Assembly: GCF_023715845.1 (NCBI RefSeq)
Contig: NZ_JAMBOR010000016.1
Span: 1-64,000 of the forward strand
Length of the DNA stretch: 64,000 bases
DNA from: Fictibacillus phosphorivorans
Lineage (GTDB): Bacteria; Bacillota; Bacilli; Bacillales; Fictibacillaceae
Direction of reading: 5' to 3'
Shown: one piece after another, positions 47,812 through 57,971 of the stretch
How the letters are laid out: each line of letters begins with the position of its first letter
How positions within the stretch are numbered: position 1 is the first letter of the stretch
Position numbers and translations under genes: made by a program
The notes under the pieces: model-generated
What the model saw: only the letters and a program-made list of their open reading frames with translations
Told to the model about the DNA's origin: nothing
The model's database searches: none

Positions 47812-50800
47812 ATGACCTACAGTCAACTTCCAGAACCACAAGGGTTATATAGTCCGAACTTTGAACATGATGCTTGTGGAATTGGTCTATACGCTCATCT
47901 GAAAGGGCATGCTACCCATCATATAGTGAAAAAAGGACTTCATATGCTATGCCAACTTGATCATCGTGGAGGGCAGGGAAGTGACCCGTTAACAGGTGAT
48001 GGAGCAGGTTTGATGACTAAATTGCCACATCAATTCTTTAAAAAAGTAACTGACTTTGATTTGCCGGAACAAGGCAAATACGGTGTGGGAATGATTTTTT
48101 TCCCAAATGATGAAGAAGCTCAAATGAAACTTGAAAAACAAATTAATCGTTTTATTGAACAAGAAGGACAAAAACTTTTAGGGTGGAGAACCGTTCCGAC
48201 TGATCGTTTTTCAATTGGTGAAAAAGCACAAAATACTTGTCCGATTGTTAAGCAAGTGTTTGTTGCTTGCGATGAATCCATAACAGATGAACTTGTTTTC
48301 GAACGTAAACTTTTTGTAATCAGAAAACAAGCTGAACACTGGGCAAGACAAAACGGACTGCAAACCTATTTTGCAAGTCTTTCTACGCAAACGATCGTCT
48401 ACAAAGGATTGTTAACACCTGAGCAAGTCGATACGTTTTATTTAGACTTACAAGATGAGGATTTTGTGTCTCCATTCGCTTTAGTGCATTCCCGTTTTAG
48501 CACAAATACATTTCCTACCTGGGAACGTGCACACCCTAACCGTTATATCATCCATAATGGCGAGATCAACACGCTTCAAGGCAATATGAACTGGATGAAA
48601 GCTCGTGAAAAACAGTTCGTATCAGAAGCGTTCGGTGACGACATTCATAAGCTTCTGCCAATCTTAGATGCAGATGGTAGTGACTCGTCCATTTTAGATC
48701 AGGCGTTCGAATTTTTTGTACTAGCAGGAAGAAAGCCTTCGCATACCGCGATGATGCTGATTCCTGAACCTTGGAGTGAGAATCCACATCTCGAACATGA
48801 GAGACGCGCCTTTTATGAATACCACAGCTGTCTCATGGAACCATGGGATGGACCTACTGCCATTTCTTTCACCAATGGTAAACAAATTGGTGCAATTCTA
48901 GATCGAAATGGATTACGTCCAGCTAGATATTACGTAACAAAAGATGATTATATTATCTTCTCATCAGAAGTCGGTGTCATCGATGTTGAAGAAGAAAACA
49001 TCCTATATAAAGAGCGTTTAAGCCCTGGACGTATGCTTCTAATCGACATTGAAGAAGGACGCATTATTACAGATAATGAAATTAAAAAAGAGATGGCTAC
49101 TGAACATCCTTATGAAGAATGGCTTACAAACGGATTGCTTCAATTAGAAGAGGATGACAAGGAGCCAGTTGTCAATCTAGAGGATATTAGAAGAAAACAA
49201 AAAGCTTTCGGATACACGTATGAAGATATTCACAAATATTTAATACCTGTCATTACAGAAGGAAAAGACCCAATCGGCTCGATGGGAAATGATACACCTC
49301 TTGCTGTGTTATCAGACAGGCCACAATCTTTATTTAACTATTTCAAACAATTATTCGCACAAGTAACAAACCCGCCGATCGATGCTATTCGAGAAAAAGT
49401 GGTAACTTCTACAATGACATTGTTGGGTGGAGAAGGTAACCTGCTGCATCCCGGACCGCAGAATGCTCGTAGAATTCGATTAGATTCTCCAGTTCTAACA
49501 ACAAGTGAATTTAATCAAATCAAAGAGAATGATATCACTGACTTTAAACCAGAGATTCTGCATACTTTGTTTTCGGAAGATTTGGAAAAAGGGTTGGATT
49601 CTCTTCATCAAAAAGCTGAAAAAGCGATCTTAGATGGAGGGAGTATCCTAATATTATCTGACAGAGAAATGAATGCTTCTCAAGTTCCGATGCCAATTCT
49701 TCTCGCTGTGAGTTCTTTACATCACTTTCTTGTTCAGAAAGGTTTACGTACAAAAGTAAGCCTGATTGTTGAAGCAGGTGAAGTAAGAGAAGTTCATCAT
49801 TTCGCTGCGTTAATCGGATACGGGGCAGACGCAATCTATCCATATCTCACTTATAAAACATTTGAAGAAGCTATTATGGAAGGTCATATCGACCTCTCGC
49901 TTAAAGAGACTGTAAAGAAATATAAAAAAGGTGTAACGGACGGTATTGTAAAAGTGATGTCAAAAATGGGTATTTCCACAGTCCAAAGTTATCGAGGTGC
50001 TCAAATTTTTGAAGCAGTAGGGATTGGGAAAGAAGTTATCGATCGTTACTTCCCTGCAACTGCCTCTCAAATCGATGGCATCACCTTAGATGAGATCCAA
50101 AAAGAAGCAGAACTTAGACATCAAGAGGGATTTCTTGAAACAATCGAAGACACTTTAGATTCAGGAAGTGACTTCCAATGGAGAAACACAGGTGAGCATC
50201 ATGCCTTTAACCCGAAAACGATTCATACTTTACAATGGGCTTGCCGAAAGAATGATTACTCATTGTTTAAGACTTTTACTAAATTAGCGGATGATGAGCG
50301 TACCACATTCTTAAGAAACCTATTTACGTTTAAACCTGAATTGAAAAGCGTACCTCTTGAAGAAGTTGAACCTGTTGAATCCATCGTTAAACGATTTAAG
50401 ACAGGGGCAATGTCATTCGGATCATTAAGTGCAGAAGCCCACGAATCGCTAGCGATTGCCATGAATCGTTTAGGCGGAAAAAGCAACAGTGGTGAAGGTG
50501 GAGAAAATCCAGCAAGATTCATTCCGGATGAGAATGGAAATAACAGAAGAAGCAGCATCAAACAAGTAGCATCTGGAAGATTTGGTGTAAAGAGTCATTA
50601 CTTGGTGAACGCAGATGAACTGCAAATCAAAATGGCACAAGGTGCTAAGCCAGGTGAAGGAGGTCAGCTGCCTGGTAACAAAGTCTACCCTTGGGTAGCT
50701 GATGTTCGAGGATCAACTCCTGGTGTCGGTCTGATTTCACCGCCTCCGCACCATGATATCTATTCGATCGAAGATATGGCTCAGCTCATACACGACCTGA

Positions 50801-52368
50801 AAAATGCAAACCGTTCTGCAAGAATAAGTGTGAAACTAGTAGCGAAATCAGGAGTAGGTACGATTGCTGCAGGTGTAGCAAAAGGAGCTGCAGATGTGAT
50901 CGTAATCAGCGGTTATGACGGAGGAACGGGAGCATCACCAAAAACGAGTATTAAACATACTGGACTTCCATGGGAGCTTGGCCTTGCTGAGACTCACCAA
51001 ACCCTCATGCTGAACGGCCTTCGTGACCGTGTTACGCTTGAAACAGACGGTAAACTAATGACCGGTAAAGATGTAGTACTTGCCGCTCTATTAGGTGCTG
51101 AAGAGTATGGATTCGCAACTGCCCCTTTAGTTGTTCTAGGTTGTGTCATGATGCGTGCTTGTCATTTAGATACATGTCCTGTCGGAGTCGCTACACAAAA
51201 TCCAGAACTTCGAAAGAAATTCATGGGAGACCCTGATCATGTTGTGAATTACATGAAGTTTGTTGCAGAAGAGATCCGTGAGATCATGGCTCAACTTGGA
51301 TTTAGAACAATGGATGAGATGGTTGGCCGTACAGATGTGTTAACAGTCGGTGAACGTGCAACCAATCATTGGAAGGCTAAACATTTAGATCTTGCAAAAC
51401 TCCTTTATCAGCCTGGTGGAGAAAGAACGTGTAAGACTTCTCAAAATCACAAGATTGACCAATCTATAGATATGCAAGAAATACTTCCTAAACTAGTACC
51501 AGCACTTGAACAGCAAAAAGCAGTATCTATCAACCTTCCGATCAAAAACACAAACCGTGTTGTGGGTACGATTGCAGGAAGTGAGATTACTAGACGCTAT
51601 GGGGAAGAAGGTTTACCTGAAGATACAGTCACCCTTAACTTTACAGGTTCTGCGGGACAAAGCTTTGGAGCATTCATTCCACGAGGTATGAGCCTATATC
51701 TGAACGGAGATAGCAATGACTATTTCGGAAAAGGCCTCTCAGGTGGAAAAATGATCGTTGCTCCTCCAAAAACAGCAGAATACCTTGCAGATGATAATGT
51801 GATTGTTGGAAACGTAGCGTTCTATGGCGCAACCAGTGGAGAAGCTTATATCAATGGTCTTGCTGGTGAAAGATTTGCTGTCAGAAACAGTGGAGCAAAC
51901 ATTGTAGTCGAAGGAATCGGCGACCATGGCTGTGAGTATATGACAGGTGGAAGTGTCGTCGTACTAGGAGATGTTGGTAAAAACTTTGCAGCTGGGATGA
52001 GTGGAGGAACCGCTTATATCTACACTGAACAGCCACTTCTGTTTAAAAGACTCTGTAATAAAGAAGGAATTGAGTTTGAAAGATTAGTTGATGTGGATGA
52101 AACAGAATCCGTTAAACAATTAATCTTAAATCATTTTTCTTATACCCAAAGTAGAAAAGCTGCGACAATTCTAGAAAACTGGAAATCAGCTCATTCACAC
52201 TTTGTAAAAGTGATTCCGAAAGATTACAAAGAAATGATTAAGAGAATCGATGATGAAAAGCAAGCAGGTCTATCTGATCAAGAAGCAATGATGAATGCAT
52301 TTGAAGCTAGGTCTGCAGTTAAGAAACCAACCGGGAGCCCTGGACCAACGAAATTGATTCTTAGGTAA
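47812..52368 (+). CDS. gltA: Glutamate synthase large subunit
   Basis: GltA makes two glutamates from glutamine and 2-oxoglutarate. The 1518-residue protein has a short propeptide before the nucleophile C22 (HDACGIGLYAHL), then the class II glutaminase domain to about 430. A central domain follows, then the FMN-binding synthase domain (about 830-1200) with SGEGGENPARF, SGYDGGTGASP and the [3Fe-4S] cysteines in CVMMRACHLDTCPVG. The C-terminal GXGXG helix domain ends the protein. AAGGGGGAG precedes the ATG. It pairs with gltB 30 bp downstream. Confidence 0.97.
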   Translation: MTYSQLPEPQGLYSPNFEHDACGIGLYAHLKGHATHHIVKKGLHMLCQLDHRGGQGSDPLTGDGAGLMTKLPHQFFKKVTDFDLPEQGKYGVGMIFFPNDEEAQMKLEKQINRFIEQEGQKLLGWRTVPTDRFSIGEKAQNTCPIVKQVFVACDESITDELVFERKLFVIRKQAEHWARQNGLQTYFASLSTQTIVYKGLLTPEQVDTFYLDLQDEDFVSPFALVHSRFSTNTFPTWERAHPNRYIIHNGEINTLQGNMNWMKAREKQFVSEAFGDDIHKLLPILDADGSDSSILDQAFEFFVLAGRKPSHTAMMLIPEPWSENPHLEHERRAFYEYHSCLMEPWDGPTAISFTNGKQIGAILDRNGLRPARYYVTKDDYIIFSSEVGVIDVEEENILYKERLSPGRMLLIDIEEGRIITDNEIKKEMATEHPYEEWLTNGLLQLEEDDKEPVVNLEDIRRKQKAFGYTYEDIHKYLIPVITEGKDPIGSMGNDTPLAVLSDRPQSLFNYFKQLFAQVTNPPIDAIREKVVTSTMTLLGGEGNLLHPGPQNARRIRLDSPVLTTSEFNQIKENDITDFKPEILHTLFSEDLEKGLDSLHQKAEKAILDGGSILILSDREMNASQVPMPILLAVSSLHHFLVQKGLRTKVSLIVEAGEVREVHHFAALIGYGADAIYPYLTYKTFEEAIMEGHIDLSLKETVKKYKKGVTDGIVKVMSKMGISTVQSYRGAQIFEAVGIGKEVIDRYFPATASQIDGITLDEIQKEAELRHQEGFLETIEDTLDSGSDFQWRNTGEHHAFNPKTIHTLQWACRKNDYSLFKTFTKLADDERTTFLRNLFTFKPELKSVPLEEVEPVESIVKRFKTGAMSFGSLSAEAHESLAIAMNRLGGKSNSGEGGENPARFIPDENGNNRRSSIKQVASGRFGVKSHYLVNADELQIKMAQGAKPGEGGQLPGNKVYPWVADVRGSTPGVGLISPPPHHDIYSIEDMAQLIHDLKNANRSARISVKLVAKSGVGTIAAGVAKGAADVIVISGYDGGTGASPKTSIKHTGLPWELGLAETHQTLMLNGLRDRVTLETDGKLMTGKDVVLAALLGAEEYGFATAPLVVLGCVMMRACHLDTCPVGVATQNPELRKKFMGDPDHVVNYMKFVAEEIREIMAQLGFRTMDEMVGRTDVLTVGERATNHWKAKHLDLAKLLYQPGGERTCKTSQNHKIDQSIDMQEILPKLVPALEQQKAVSINLPIKNTNRVVGTIAGSEITRRYGEEGLPEDTVTLNFTGSAGQSFGAFIPRGMSLYLNGDSNDYFGKGLSGGKMIVAPPKTAEYLADDNVIVGNVAFYGATSGEAYINGLAGERFAVRNSGANIVVEGIGDHGCEYMTGGSVVVLGDVGKNFAAGMSGGTAYIYTEQPLLFKRLCNKEGIEFERLVDVDETESVKQLILNHFSYTQSRKAATILENWKSAHSHFVKVIPKDYKEMIKRIDDEKQAGLSDQEAMMNAFEARSAVKKPTGSPGPTKLILR

Positions 52369-52398
52369 GACAGCCACGAGATGAAAGGAGAGATAATC

Positions 52399-53877
52399 AT
52401 GGGTAAACCAACTGGATTTTTGGACTTCCCGCGAGAAGATACAATAGAGAGAAAACCTCTCCACCGTCTGAGGGATTGGAAAGAATATACGGAAAAACAG
52501 CCGGAAAGTATGCTTAAGAGGCATGCCTCAAGATGTATGGATTGCGGCACACCATTTTGCCATATCGGTATTGAAATCAACGGGGCAGCTTCAGGCTGTC
52601 CCATCCATAATTTAATACCTGAATGGAACGACCTTGTGTACCGAGGAAAATGGAAAGAAGCACTTGATCGTTTATTAAAAACGAATAACTTCCCTGAGTT
52701 CACTGGACGTGTTTGCCCTGCTCCCTGTGAAGGATCATGTACGGTTGAATTAGCAGGGCCAGCTGTTACGATTAAAAATATCGAAAAAGCGATTATTGAT
52801 AAAGGTTTTGAAAATGGATGGATTAAACCGAGAATTCCGAGCAAGCGTACAGGAAAAAAAGTTGCAATCGTTGGTTCTGGACCTGCTGGACTTGCAGCTG
52901 CGGATCAATTGAATCAAGCAGGACATTCTGTGACTGTTTTTGAAAGAGATGACCGTGCTGGAGGACTTCTCACTTACGGTATTCCAAACATGAAACTTGA
53001 TAAGGATATTGTCAATCGAAGAATCACACTTTTAAGACAAGAAGGCATTGATTTTGTTCTTAATACAGAAATCGGAAAAGATATTATGCCTGAAGATCTA
53101 AAAAAAGATTTCGATTCAGTTATCCTATGTACTGGCGCACAAAAACAAAGGGATTTAATCCTTGAAGGAAGAGAAGCAAAAGGCGTACACCTCGCGATGA
53201 AATATTTAACTCAATCTACTAAGCGTTTATTAGGGGATCAGATCAATGAACCGCTAATTGATGCGAAAGATAAAAATGTTATCGTAATCGGTGGTGGTGA
53301 TACAGGAGCAGACTGTGTCGCAACTGCTTTACGCCAAAAATGCAAAAGTGTTGTTCAGTTTGGAAAGCACCCTAAGCTCCCTGATGTAAGAAGCAAAGCT
53401 AACATGTGGCCAGAACAACCTTATATTTTCACAATGGATTATGCTTATGAAGAGGCAACTGCTCAATTCGGAAAAGATCCACGAGAATTTTCTATTCAAA
53501 CAAAGAAATTGGTCGCAGATGGAAAGGGTAATTTAAAAGAACTTCATACGGTTCAGATGAAAAGAACAGCAGATGAAAAGGGTAATCTTTCATTTGAAGA
53601 AATCCCAGGTACTGAAAAAGTATGGCCAGTAGACCTTGTTTTTGTTGCAATCGGTTTTGAAGGAACAGAACACCCCGTTTTAAAACAATTTGGTGTTGAA
53701 ACAAAGAACAATAAGATTGATGCGAAACATGGTGATTATAAAACAAACATAGATGGCGTTTTTGCGGCTGGTGATTCTAGACGCGGACAAAGTTTAATCG
53801 TTTGGGCTATACAAGAAGGACGAGACTGTGCCAAACAAGTAGATAAACATCTGATGGGTAGCACGGTTTTGCCTTAA
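52399..53877 (+). CDS. gltB: Glutamate synthase small subunit
   Basis: This 492-residue FAD-containing subunit passes electrons from NADPH to GltA. N-terminal cysteines for [4Fe-4S] clusters appear in RCMDCGTPFCH and CPAPCEGSC. Two dinucleotide sites follow: VAIVGSGPAGLAAADQL for FAD and NVIVIGGGDTGADC for NADPH. A C-terminal GVFAAGDSRRGQSLIVWAI closes the FAD fold. ATG 52399 follows AAAGGAGAG; the 52381 ATG has no site. The length equals the usual Bacillus GltB. Confidence 0.97.
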   Translation: MGKPTGFLDFPREDTIERKPLHRLRDWKEYTEKQPESMLKRHASRCMDCGTPFCHIGIEINGAASGCPIHNLIPEWNDLVYRGKWKEALDRLLKTNNFPEFTGRVCPAPCEGSCTVELAGPAVTIKNIEKAIIDKGFENGWIKPRIPSKRTGKKVAIVGSGPAGLAAADQLNQAGHSVTVFERDDRAGGLLTYGIPNMKLDKDIVNRRITLLRQEGIDFVLNTEIGKDIMPEDLKKDFDSVILCTGAQKQRDLILEGREAKGVHLAMKYLTQSTKRLLGDQINEPLIDAKDKNVIVIGGGDTGADCVATALRQKCKSVVQFGKHPKLPDVRSKANMWPEQPYIFTMDYAYEEATAQFGKDPREFSIQTKKLVADGKGNLKELHTVQMKRTADEKGNLSFEEIPGTEKVWPVDLVFVAIGFEGTEHPVLKQFGVETKNNKIDAKHGDYKTNIDGVFAAGDSRRGQSLIVWAIQEGRDCAKQVDKHLMGSTVLP

Positions 53878-53908
53878 AGGTTTTTTCCATGCTACAATTA
53901 ACTCTAAA

Positions 53909-53946
53909 AGCCAAAAGCCCCTATTCTATGATAGAATAAGGGCTGG
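53909..53946 (+). terminator. Hairpin after gltB
   Basis: AGCC-AAA-GCCCCTATTCT pairs with AGAATAAGGGC-T-GGCT around ATGAT with one mismatch. There is no proper T-run, so termination may be partial. Confidence 0.5.
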
Positions 53947-53983
53947 CTAAGAAAATTCTATTTTATTAATAAGGAGTAGAAGC

Positions 53984-54913
53984 ATGGAAAAAGTACTTAT
54001 TTTTGGTCATAAGAATCCCGACACTGACACAATTACATCTGCGATTGTTTATGCAGACTTAAAAACAAAACTTGGACAAAATGTTGAACCTGTTCGCCTT
54101 GGTGAAATTAATGGTGAAACGAAATATGCGCTTGATTACTTCAAAGCAGAACTACCTCGTATAGTGGAAACTGTTTCAAACGAAACGAATGCTGTTATTT
54201 TAGTCGATCATAATGAACGTCAGCAAAGTGCTAGTGACATTGATCAAGTACGTGTTTTAGAAGTTATCGATCACCATAGAATCGCGAACTTTGAAACAAG
54301 TGATCCATTGTACTACCGTGCTGAACCTGTTGGATGTACAGCTACGATCCTAAACAAGATCTATAAAGAAAAAGGAATTAAAATTGAAAAGAACATTGCT
54401 GGTTTAATGCTTTCTGCCATTATTTCTGATTCACTTTTATTCAAATCACCAACTTGTACAGAAGAAGATGTTGAAGCCGCTCGTGAACTGGCTGAAATTG
54501 CTGGTGTTGACGCAGAGGCTTACGGTCTTGAGATGTTGAAAGCTGGAGCAGACTTAAGCGATAAGTCCGTAGAAGAGTTAATCTCTCTAGATGCGAAAGA
54601 GTTTAACATTGGAGCAAGTAAAGTAGAAGTAGCTCAAGTGAATACAGTCGATGCTAGTGATGTATTAAAACAACAAGACGAGTTAGAATCTGCCATTTCA
54701 AAAGTAATCGATGAAAAAGGATTAGACCTTTTCATGTTTGTAGTAACGGACATTTTAACAAATGATTCAACCGTACTAGCACTAGGGAACAGAGCTCAAT
54801 CTGTTGAAGAAGCCTATCATGTAAAACTTGAAAACAACACAGCCGTTTTAAAAGGTGTAGTATCACGTAAAAAGCAGATAGTTCCTGTGTTAACTGAAGC
54901 AATGAGCAAGTAA
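53984..54913 (+). CDS. ppaC: Manganese-dependent inorganic pyrophosphatase
   Basis: This family II pyrophosphatase hydrolyses PPi and so drives biosynthesis. The 309-residue protein has the DHH-family metal motifs [14 protein letters not shown] (His/Asp), VDHNERQQS and [10 protein letters not shown]. The C-terminal DHHA2 domain ends with [21 protein letters not shown] precedes the ATG. It is a single gene between a hairpin and a terminator. Confidence 0.96.
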   Translation: MEKVLIFGHKNPDTDTITSAIVYADLKTKLGQNVEPVRLGEINGETKYALDYFKAELPRIVETVSNETNAVILVDHNERQQSASDIDQVRVLEVIDHHRIANFETSDPLYYRAEPVGCTATILNKIYKEKGIKIEKNIAGLMLSAIISDSLLFKSPTCTEEDVEAARELAEIAGVDAEAYGLEMLKAGADLSDKSVEELISLDAKEFNIGASKVEVAQVNTVDASDVLKQQDELESAISKVIDEKGLDLFMFVVTDILTNDSTVLALGNRAQSVEEAYHVKLENNTAVLKGVVSRKKQIVPVLTEAMSK

Positions 54914-54922
54914 TAGATACGT

Positions 54923-54948
54923 AAAAGATGGAGAAATCCATCTTTTTT
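54923..54948 (+). terminator. ppaC terminator
   Basis: AAAGATGGA/TCCATCTTT is a 9-bp stem with a GAAA tetraloop followed by Ts. Confidence 0.85.
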
Positions 54949-54962
54949 GATTGCCATTTTAG

Positions 54963-54990
54963 TTGACAATTTACAAGACCCTGTTATGAT
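54963..54990 (+). promoter_or_regulatory. Promoter of the TPP-riboswitch operon
   Basis: TTGACA (54963-54968) and TATGAT (54985-54990) are 16 bp apart, about 35 bp upstream of the riboswitch P1 stem. Confidence 0.75.
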
Positions 54991-55025
54991 TTAAAACATA
55001 ATACCAACTGAATCATTTTACGAAA

Positions 55026-55115
55026 CCACTAGGGGTGCCTTTAAAAGGCTGAGATCGAGGTTTAACTTCGAGACTCTTAGAACCTGATCTGGATTATACC
55101 AGCGGAGGGAAGTGG
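55026..55115 (+). promoter_or_regulatory. TPP riboswitch (thi box)
   Basis: P1 pairs CCACT with AGTGG. The conserved GGGGTGCC...GGCTGAGATC lies at 55033-55056, and the 3' half ACCTGATCTGGATTATACCAGCGGAGGGAAGTGG is canonical when read in two parts (55082-55099, 55100-55115). Thiamine diphosphate binding should favour the terminator at 55155. Confidence 0.97.
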
Positions 55116-55154
55116 CTGTTACGGAAACTCTATCTTTTATATTGTTTTCTACTC

Positions 55155-55188
55155 AACCACTTTCTCATGCTGAAAGTGGTTTTTTTGT
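55155..55188 (+). terminator. Terminator of the TPP riboswitch
   Basis: AACCACTTTC/GAAAGTGGTT is a perfect stem with a 7-base loop and a run of seven Ts. The CCACTTT arm could alternatively pair with the AGTGG of P1, a plausible switch. Confidence 0.9.
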
Positions 55189-55217
55189 TGGTAAAAAACT
55201 ATTTTAGGAGGATTCAT

Positions 55218-55925
55218 ATGTCAATATTTACTGAAGAACTGCGCAAACAAGCTGAGCCAATCTGGGAAGCCAATCTTACCCATCCATTTGTAAGAGGAAT
55301 CGCCGAGGGAACTTTGCCTTTAGAGAACTTTAAATATTATGTGCTGCAAGACTCTTATTACTTATCTCATTTTGCGAGAATTCAAGCATATGGTGCTGCA
55401 AGAGCGGAAGATCTATATACTACTTCAAGAATGGCAGCACATGCTCAAGGAACAAATGAGGCTGAGTTAACTTTGCATGAAAAGTTCATCAAACAGCTTC
55501 ATATCTCAGAAGAAGAGTTAGCTGAATTTGAACCTGCACCAACTGCTTATAATTACACATCCCACTTGTATCGAGTTGCTGAATCAGGAAGTTTAGGAGA
55601 AATTATCGCGGCGATTCTACCATGCTATTGGATTTATCATGAAATCGGAGAGAGATTTGAAGGGGCTAACCCAACAGAACCTATTTATCAAGAATGGATC
55701 ACGGCTTATGGAGGAGAGTGGTTCAGCCAGCTGGTTCAGGAACAAATCAGCCGATTAGATGAATTAGCCGATAAAGTAAGTCATGATGAAAGAAATAAAA
55801 TGATTAAGCACTTTCTCCTCAGCTGCCAATATGAATATTTGTTTTGGGAGATGGCTTTCTCACTTGAAACATGGCCGGTTCCAACCCAGCAACTAAAATT
55901 GAAGGGAAGAAAGGAAAATGTCTAA
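55218..55925 (+). CDS. tenA: Aminopyrimidine aminohydrolase / thiaminase II
   Basis: TenA hydrolyses aminopyrimidine breakdown products of thiamine, returning HMP to thiamine synthesis. The 235-residue all-helical protein has the signature segments HPFVRGIAEGTLP, YYVLQDSYYLSHFAR, ILPCYWIYHEIG with the catalytic cysteine, and YEYLFWEMA. ATG 55218 follows AGGAGG; the earlier in-frame start at 55167 lies in the terminator. It is first in a riboswitch-controlled operon and overlaps the next gene by 8 bp. Confidence 0.94.
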   Translation: MSIFTEELRKQAEPIWEANLTHPFVRGIAEGTLPLENFKYYVLQDSYYLSHFARIQAYGAARAEDLYTTSRMAAHAQGTNEAELTLHEKFIKQLHISEEELAEFEPAPTAYNYTSHLYRVAESGSLGEIIAAILPCYWIYHEIGERFEGANPTEPIYQEWITAYGGEWFSQLVQEQISRLDELADKVSHDERNKMIKHFLLSCQYEYLFWEMAFSLETWPVPTQQLKLKGRKENV

Positions 55926-56499
55926 AGGATTAAAATTGACCGATATATTAGTCACCATTGTCATTTCGGTCGGGTTTGGAATTCTTTATAAAATTTGGGG
56001 ACCCCTTTATTATGCGGTTAAACCACTAGGTATACATATGGATCAATTAATCTATGGAATGTGGTTTATGACTGCAACAGTGGCTTTTTTGATCATTCGT
56101 AAACCTGGAGTGGCTTTCCTAGCAGAAGTTGCAGCTTCTTCAGGAGAATTTTTAATGGGATCAGAATTCGGGTTAGAAGTTTTATTTTATGGGATTATCC
56201 AAGGTCTTTTTGCTGAACTCCTACTTATGGCATTTAGGTACAAACGTTATGATTTGTTAGTCGTTTCTGTAGCAGGATTAAGTTCTTGCCTAGGTTCCTT
56301 ACTTCTCGACTTTTATAAAGGGTATATTGGAGATTTATCCACATGGAATCTAATCCTCTATGTAGCATTTAGATTCATCGGAACGATTCTTTTTACTGGA
56401 GTTCTGGCCATTTCTATCGTCAACTCTCTTGAAGCTACGGGTGTTACCAACCTTGTCCGGTCATCTTCCAAAAAAGATTTCGACACATTGAATCAATAA
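55918..56499 (+). CDS. ykoE: ECF transporter S component (YkoE-like)
   Basis: This 193-residue protein has five to six hydrophobic helices and resembles YkoE, the substrate-binding S component for thiamine or HMP in Bacillus. LTDILVTIVISVGFGILYKI at the start and an internal AEVAASSGEFLMGSEFG are characteristic. The gene begins inside the tenA stop region and leads into ykoD. The riboswitch context supports a thiamine-related substrate. Confidence 0.88.
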   Translation: MSKGLKLTDILVTIVISVGFGILYKIWGPLYYAVKPLGIHMDQLIYGMWFMTATVAFLIIRKPGVAFLAEVAASSGEFLMGSEFGLEVLFYGIIQGLFAELLLMAFRYKRYDLLVVSVAGLSSCLGSLLLDFYKGYIGDLSTWNLILYVAFRFIGTILFTGVLAISIVNSLEATGVTNLVRSSSKKDFDTLNQ

Positions 56500-56513
56500 G
56501 GAGGTGATTGTGT

Positions 56514-57971
56514 TTGGAATATATAACATCCATCAAAAATCTAAATTTGAAGTTTCCAAAAGAGGAAGGTCTGCTGTTTAATGATTTATCTATCTCTATC
56601 CGAAAAGGAGAAAAAGTATTATTACTAGGTCCTTCAGGTTGCGGGAAATCTACACTGTTACAAGTCTTAACTGGACTTATCCCTCGATCGATGGATGTTC
56701 CATTGAAGAGTGAGAGCATACAAATCCCTGATTCTTGGGGATTTGTATTTCAGGATCCGGATTCACAGTTTTGTATGCCCTATGTTGATGAAGAAATTGC
56801 ATTTGTATTAGAAAATCTCCGAATACCTAGAGAAGAGATGACAGATAGGATCAAAAAGCTCCTTACCACTGTGGGCCTCCAATTAGATAATATTCATAAT
56901 AAAATTCAAGCCCTTTCTGGAGGAATGAAACAGCGTTTAGCATTAGCATCGGTCTTAGCATTAGATCCTGAAGTGATCTTTTTAGATGAACCTACTGCAT
57001 TAATCGATGATGACGGGACTGCCCAAGTCTGGGATACAGTTAAAAGCATTGCAGATGATAAAACATTGATTATCGTTGAACATAAAATTGATCAGATCAT
57101 AGATATTATTGATCGGATAATAGTGTTTACAGATGACGGCACGATCATGGCAGATGGTGAACCCGCATACGTCTTCTCTCATTTTAAAGCCGAAATAAAA
57201 AGGTTTGGAATTTGGTATCCCAATGCATGGGGTGAATATATAAAAGAGAAGGCTAACATAACTTATAATAATTACTCGGATACCGTGTTGAATTTGGATA
57301 ACTTTCGAGGATATAGAGGAAAAGTACCAGCGATTACATTAGAAAAAGCTACTGTTCAATCAGGTGAATGGATTGCTGTCACAGGAGCTAATGGTGCAGG
57401 GAAAAGTACACTAATATTATCACTGATGCAATTATTAAGAACAACTGGTGAATACAAAATAGAAGGGCGGCCAATTAGAAGTTTTTCAGACTTGGAGAAA
57501 AAAACGTATTTTGTTTTTCAGAATCCGGAATATCAGTTTTTAACTAACCGTGTAATCGATGAGCTTACTTATGACATAAGGCAAAGAGTAAGTCCTGATG
57601 TAATGAAACAAGCAAATGATCTCTTATCTCTTTTTGGTTTGAAAGATAAACAAAATCAACATCCTTATCATCTTTCACTCGGCCAAAAAAGACGTTTAAG
57701 TGTAGCCACTGCTTTTCTCCAAGATCCTAAGATACTATTGTTGGACGAGCCTACATTCGGACAGGATTCAAAAAATACATTTAAATTGTTGGAGTTATTA
57801 CAGGAAGAGAGTCGAAAAGGAACGATTATTATCATGGTGACACATGATTTGAATATCATCCATCACTTTGCTACAAGGGTGTGGGAAGTAAAAGGCGGAA
57901 AGGTGATCTGCGACTGGAAAAAGGATGAAATTAAAAGAGAAGAGGGTCGTATGTATGAATACACCTATTAA
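56514..57971 (+). CDS. ykoD: ECF transporter double ATPase (YkoD-like)
   Basis: This 485-residue protein has two ABC ATPase domains. The first has GPSGCGKST, LSGGMKQRL and VIFLDEPTALID. The second has GANGAGKST, a degenerate signature LSLGQKRRLS and ILLLDEPTFGQD. It is a fused pair of the energy-coupling ATPases. TTG 56514 is the chosen start: AAGGAGGTGA ends right before TTG 56508 and is about 7 bases from 56514. It lies between ykoE and ykoC. Confidence 0.9.
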   Translation: MEYITSIKNLNLKFPKEEGLLFNDLSISIRKGEKVLLLGPSGCGKSTLLQVLTGLIPRSMDVPLKSESIQIPDSWGFVFQDPDSQFCMPYVDEEIAFVLENLRIPREEMTDRIKKLLTTVGLQLDNIHNKIQALSGGMKQRLALASVLALDPEVIFLDEPTALIDDDGTAQVWDTVKSIADDKTLIIVEHKIDQIIDIIDRIIVFTDDGTIMADGEPAYVFSHFKAEIKRFGIWYPNAWGEYIKEKANITYNNYSDTVLNLDNFRGYRGKVPAITLEKATVQSGEWIAVTGANGAGKSTLILSLMQLLRTTGEYKIEGRPIRSFSDLEKKTYFVFQNPEYQFLTNRVIDELTYDIRQRVSPDVMKQANDLLSLFGLKDKQNQHPYHLSLGQKRRLSVATAFLQDPKILLLDEPTFGQDSKNTFKLLELLQEESRKGTIIIMVTHDLNIIHHFATRVWEVKGGKVICDWKKDEIKREEGRMYEYTY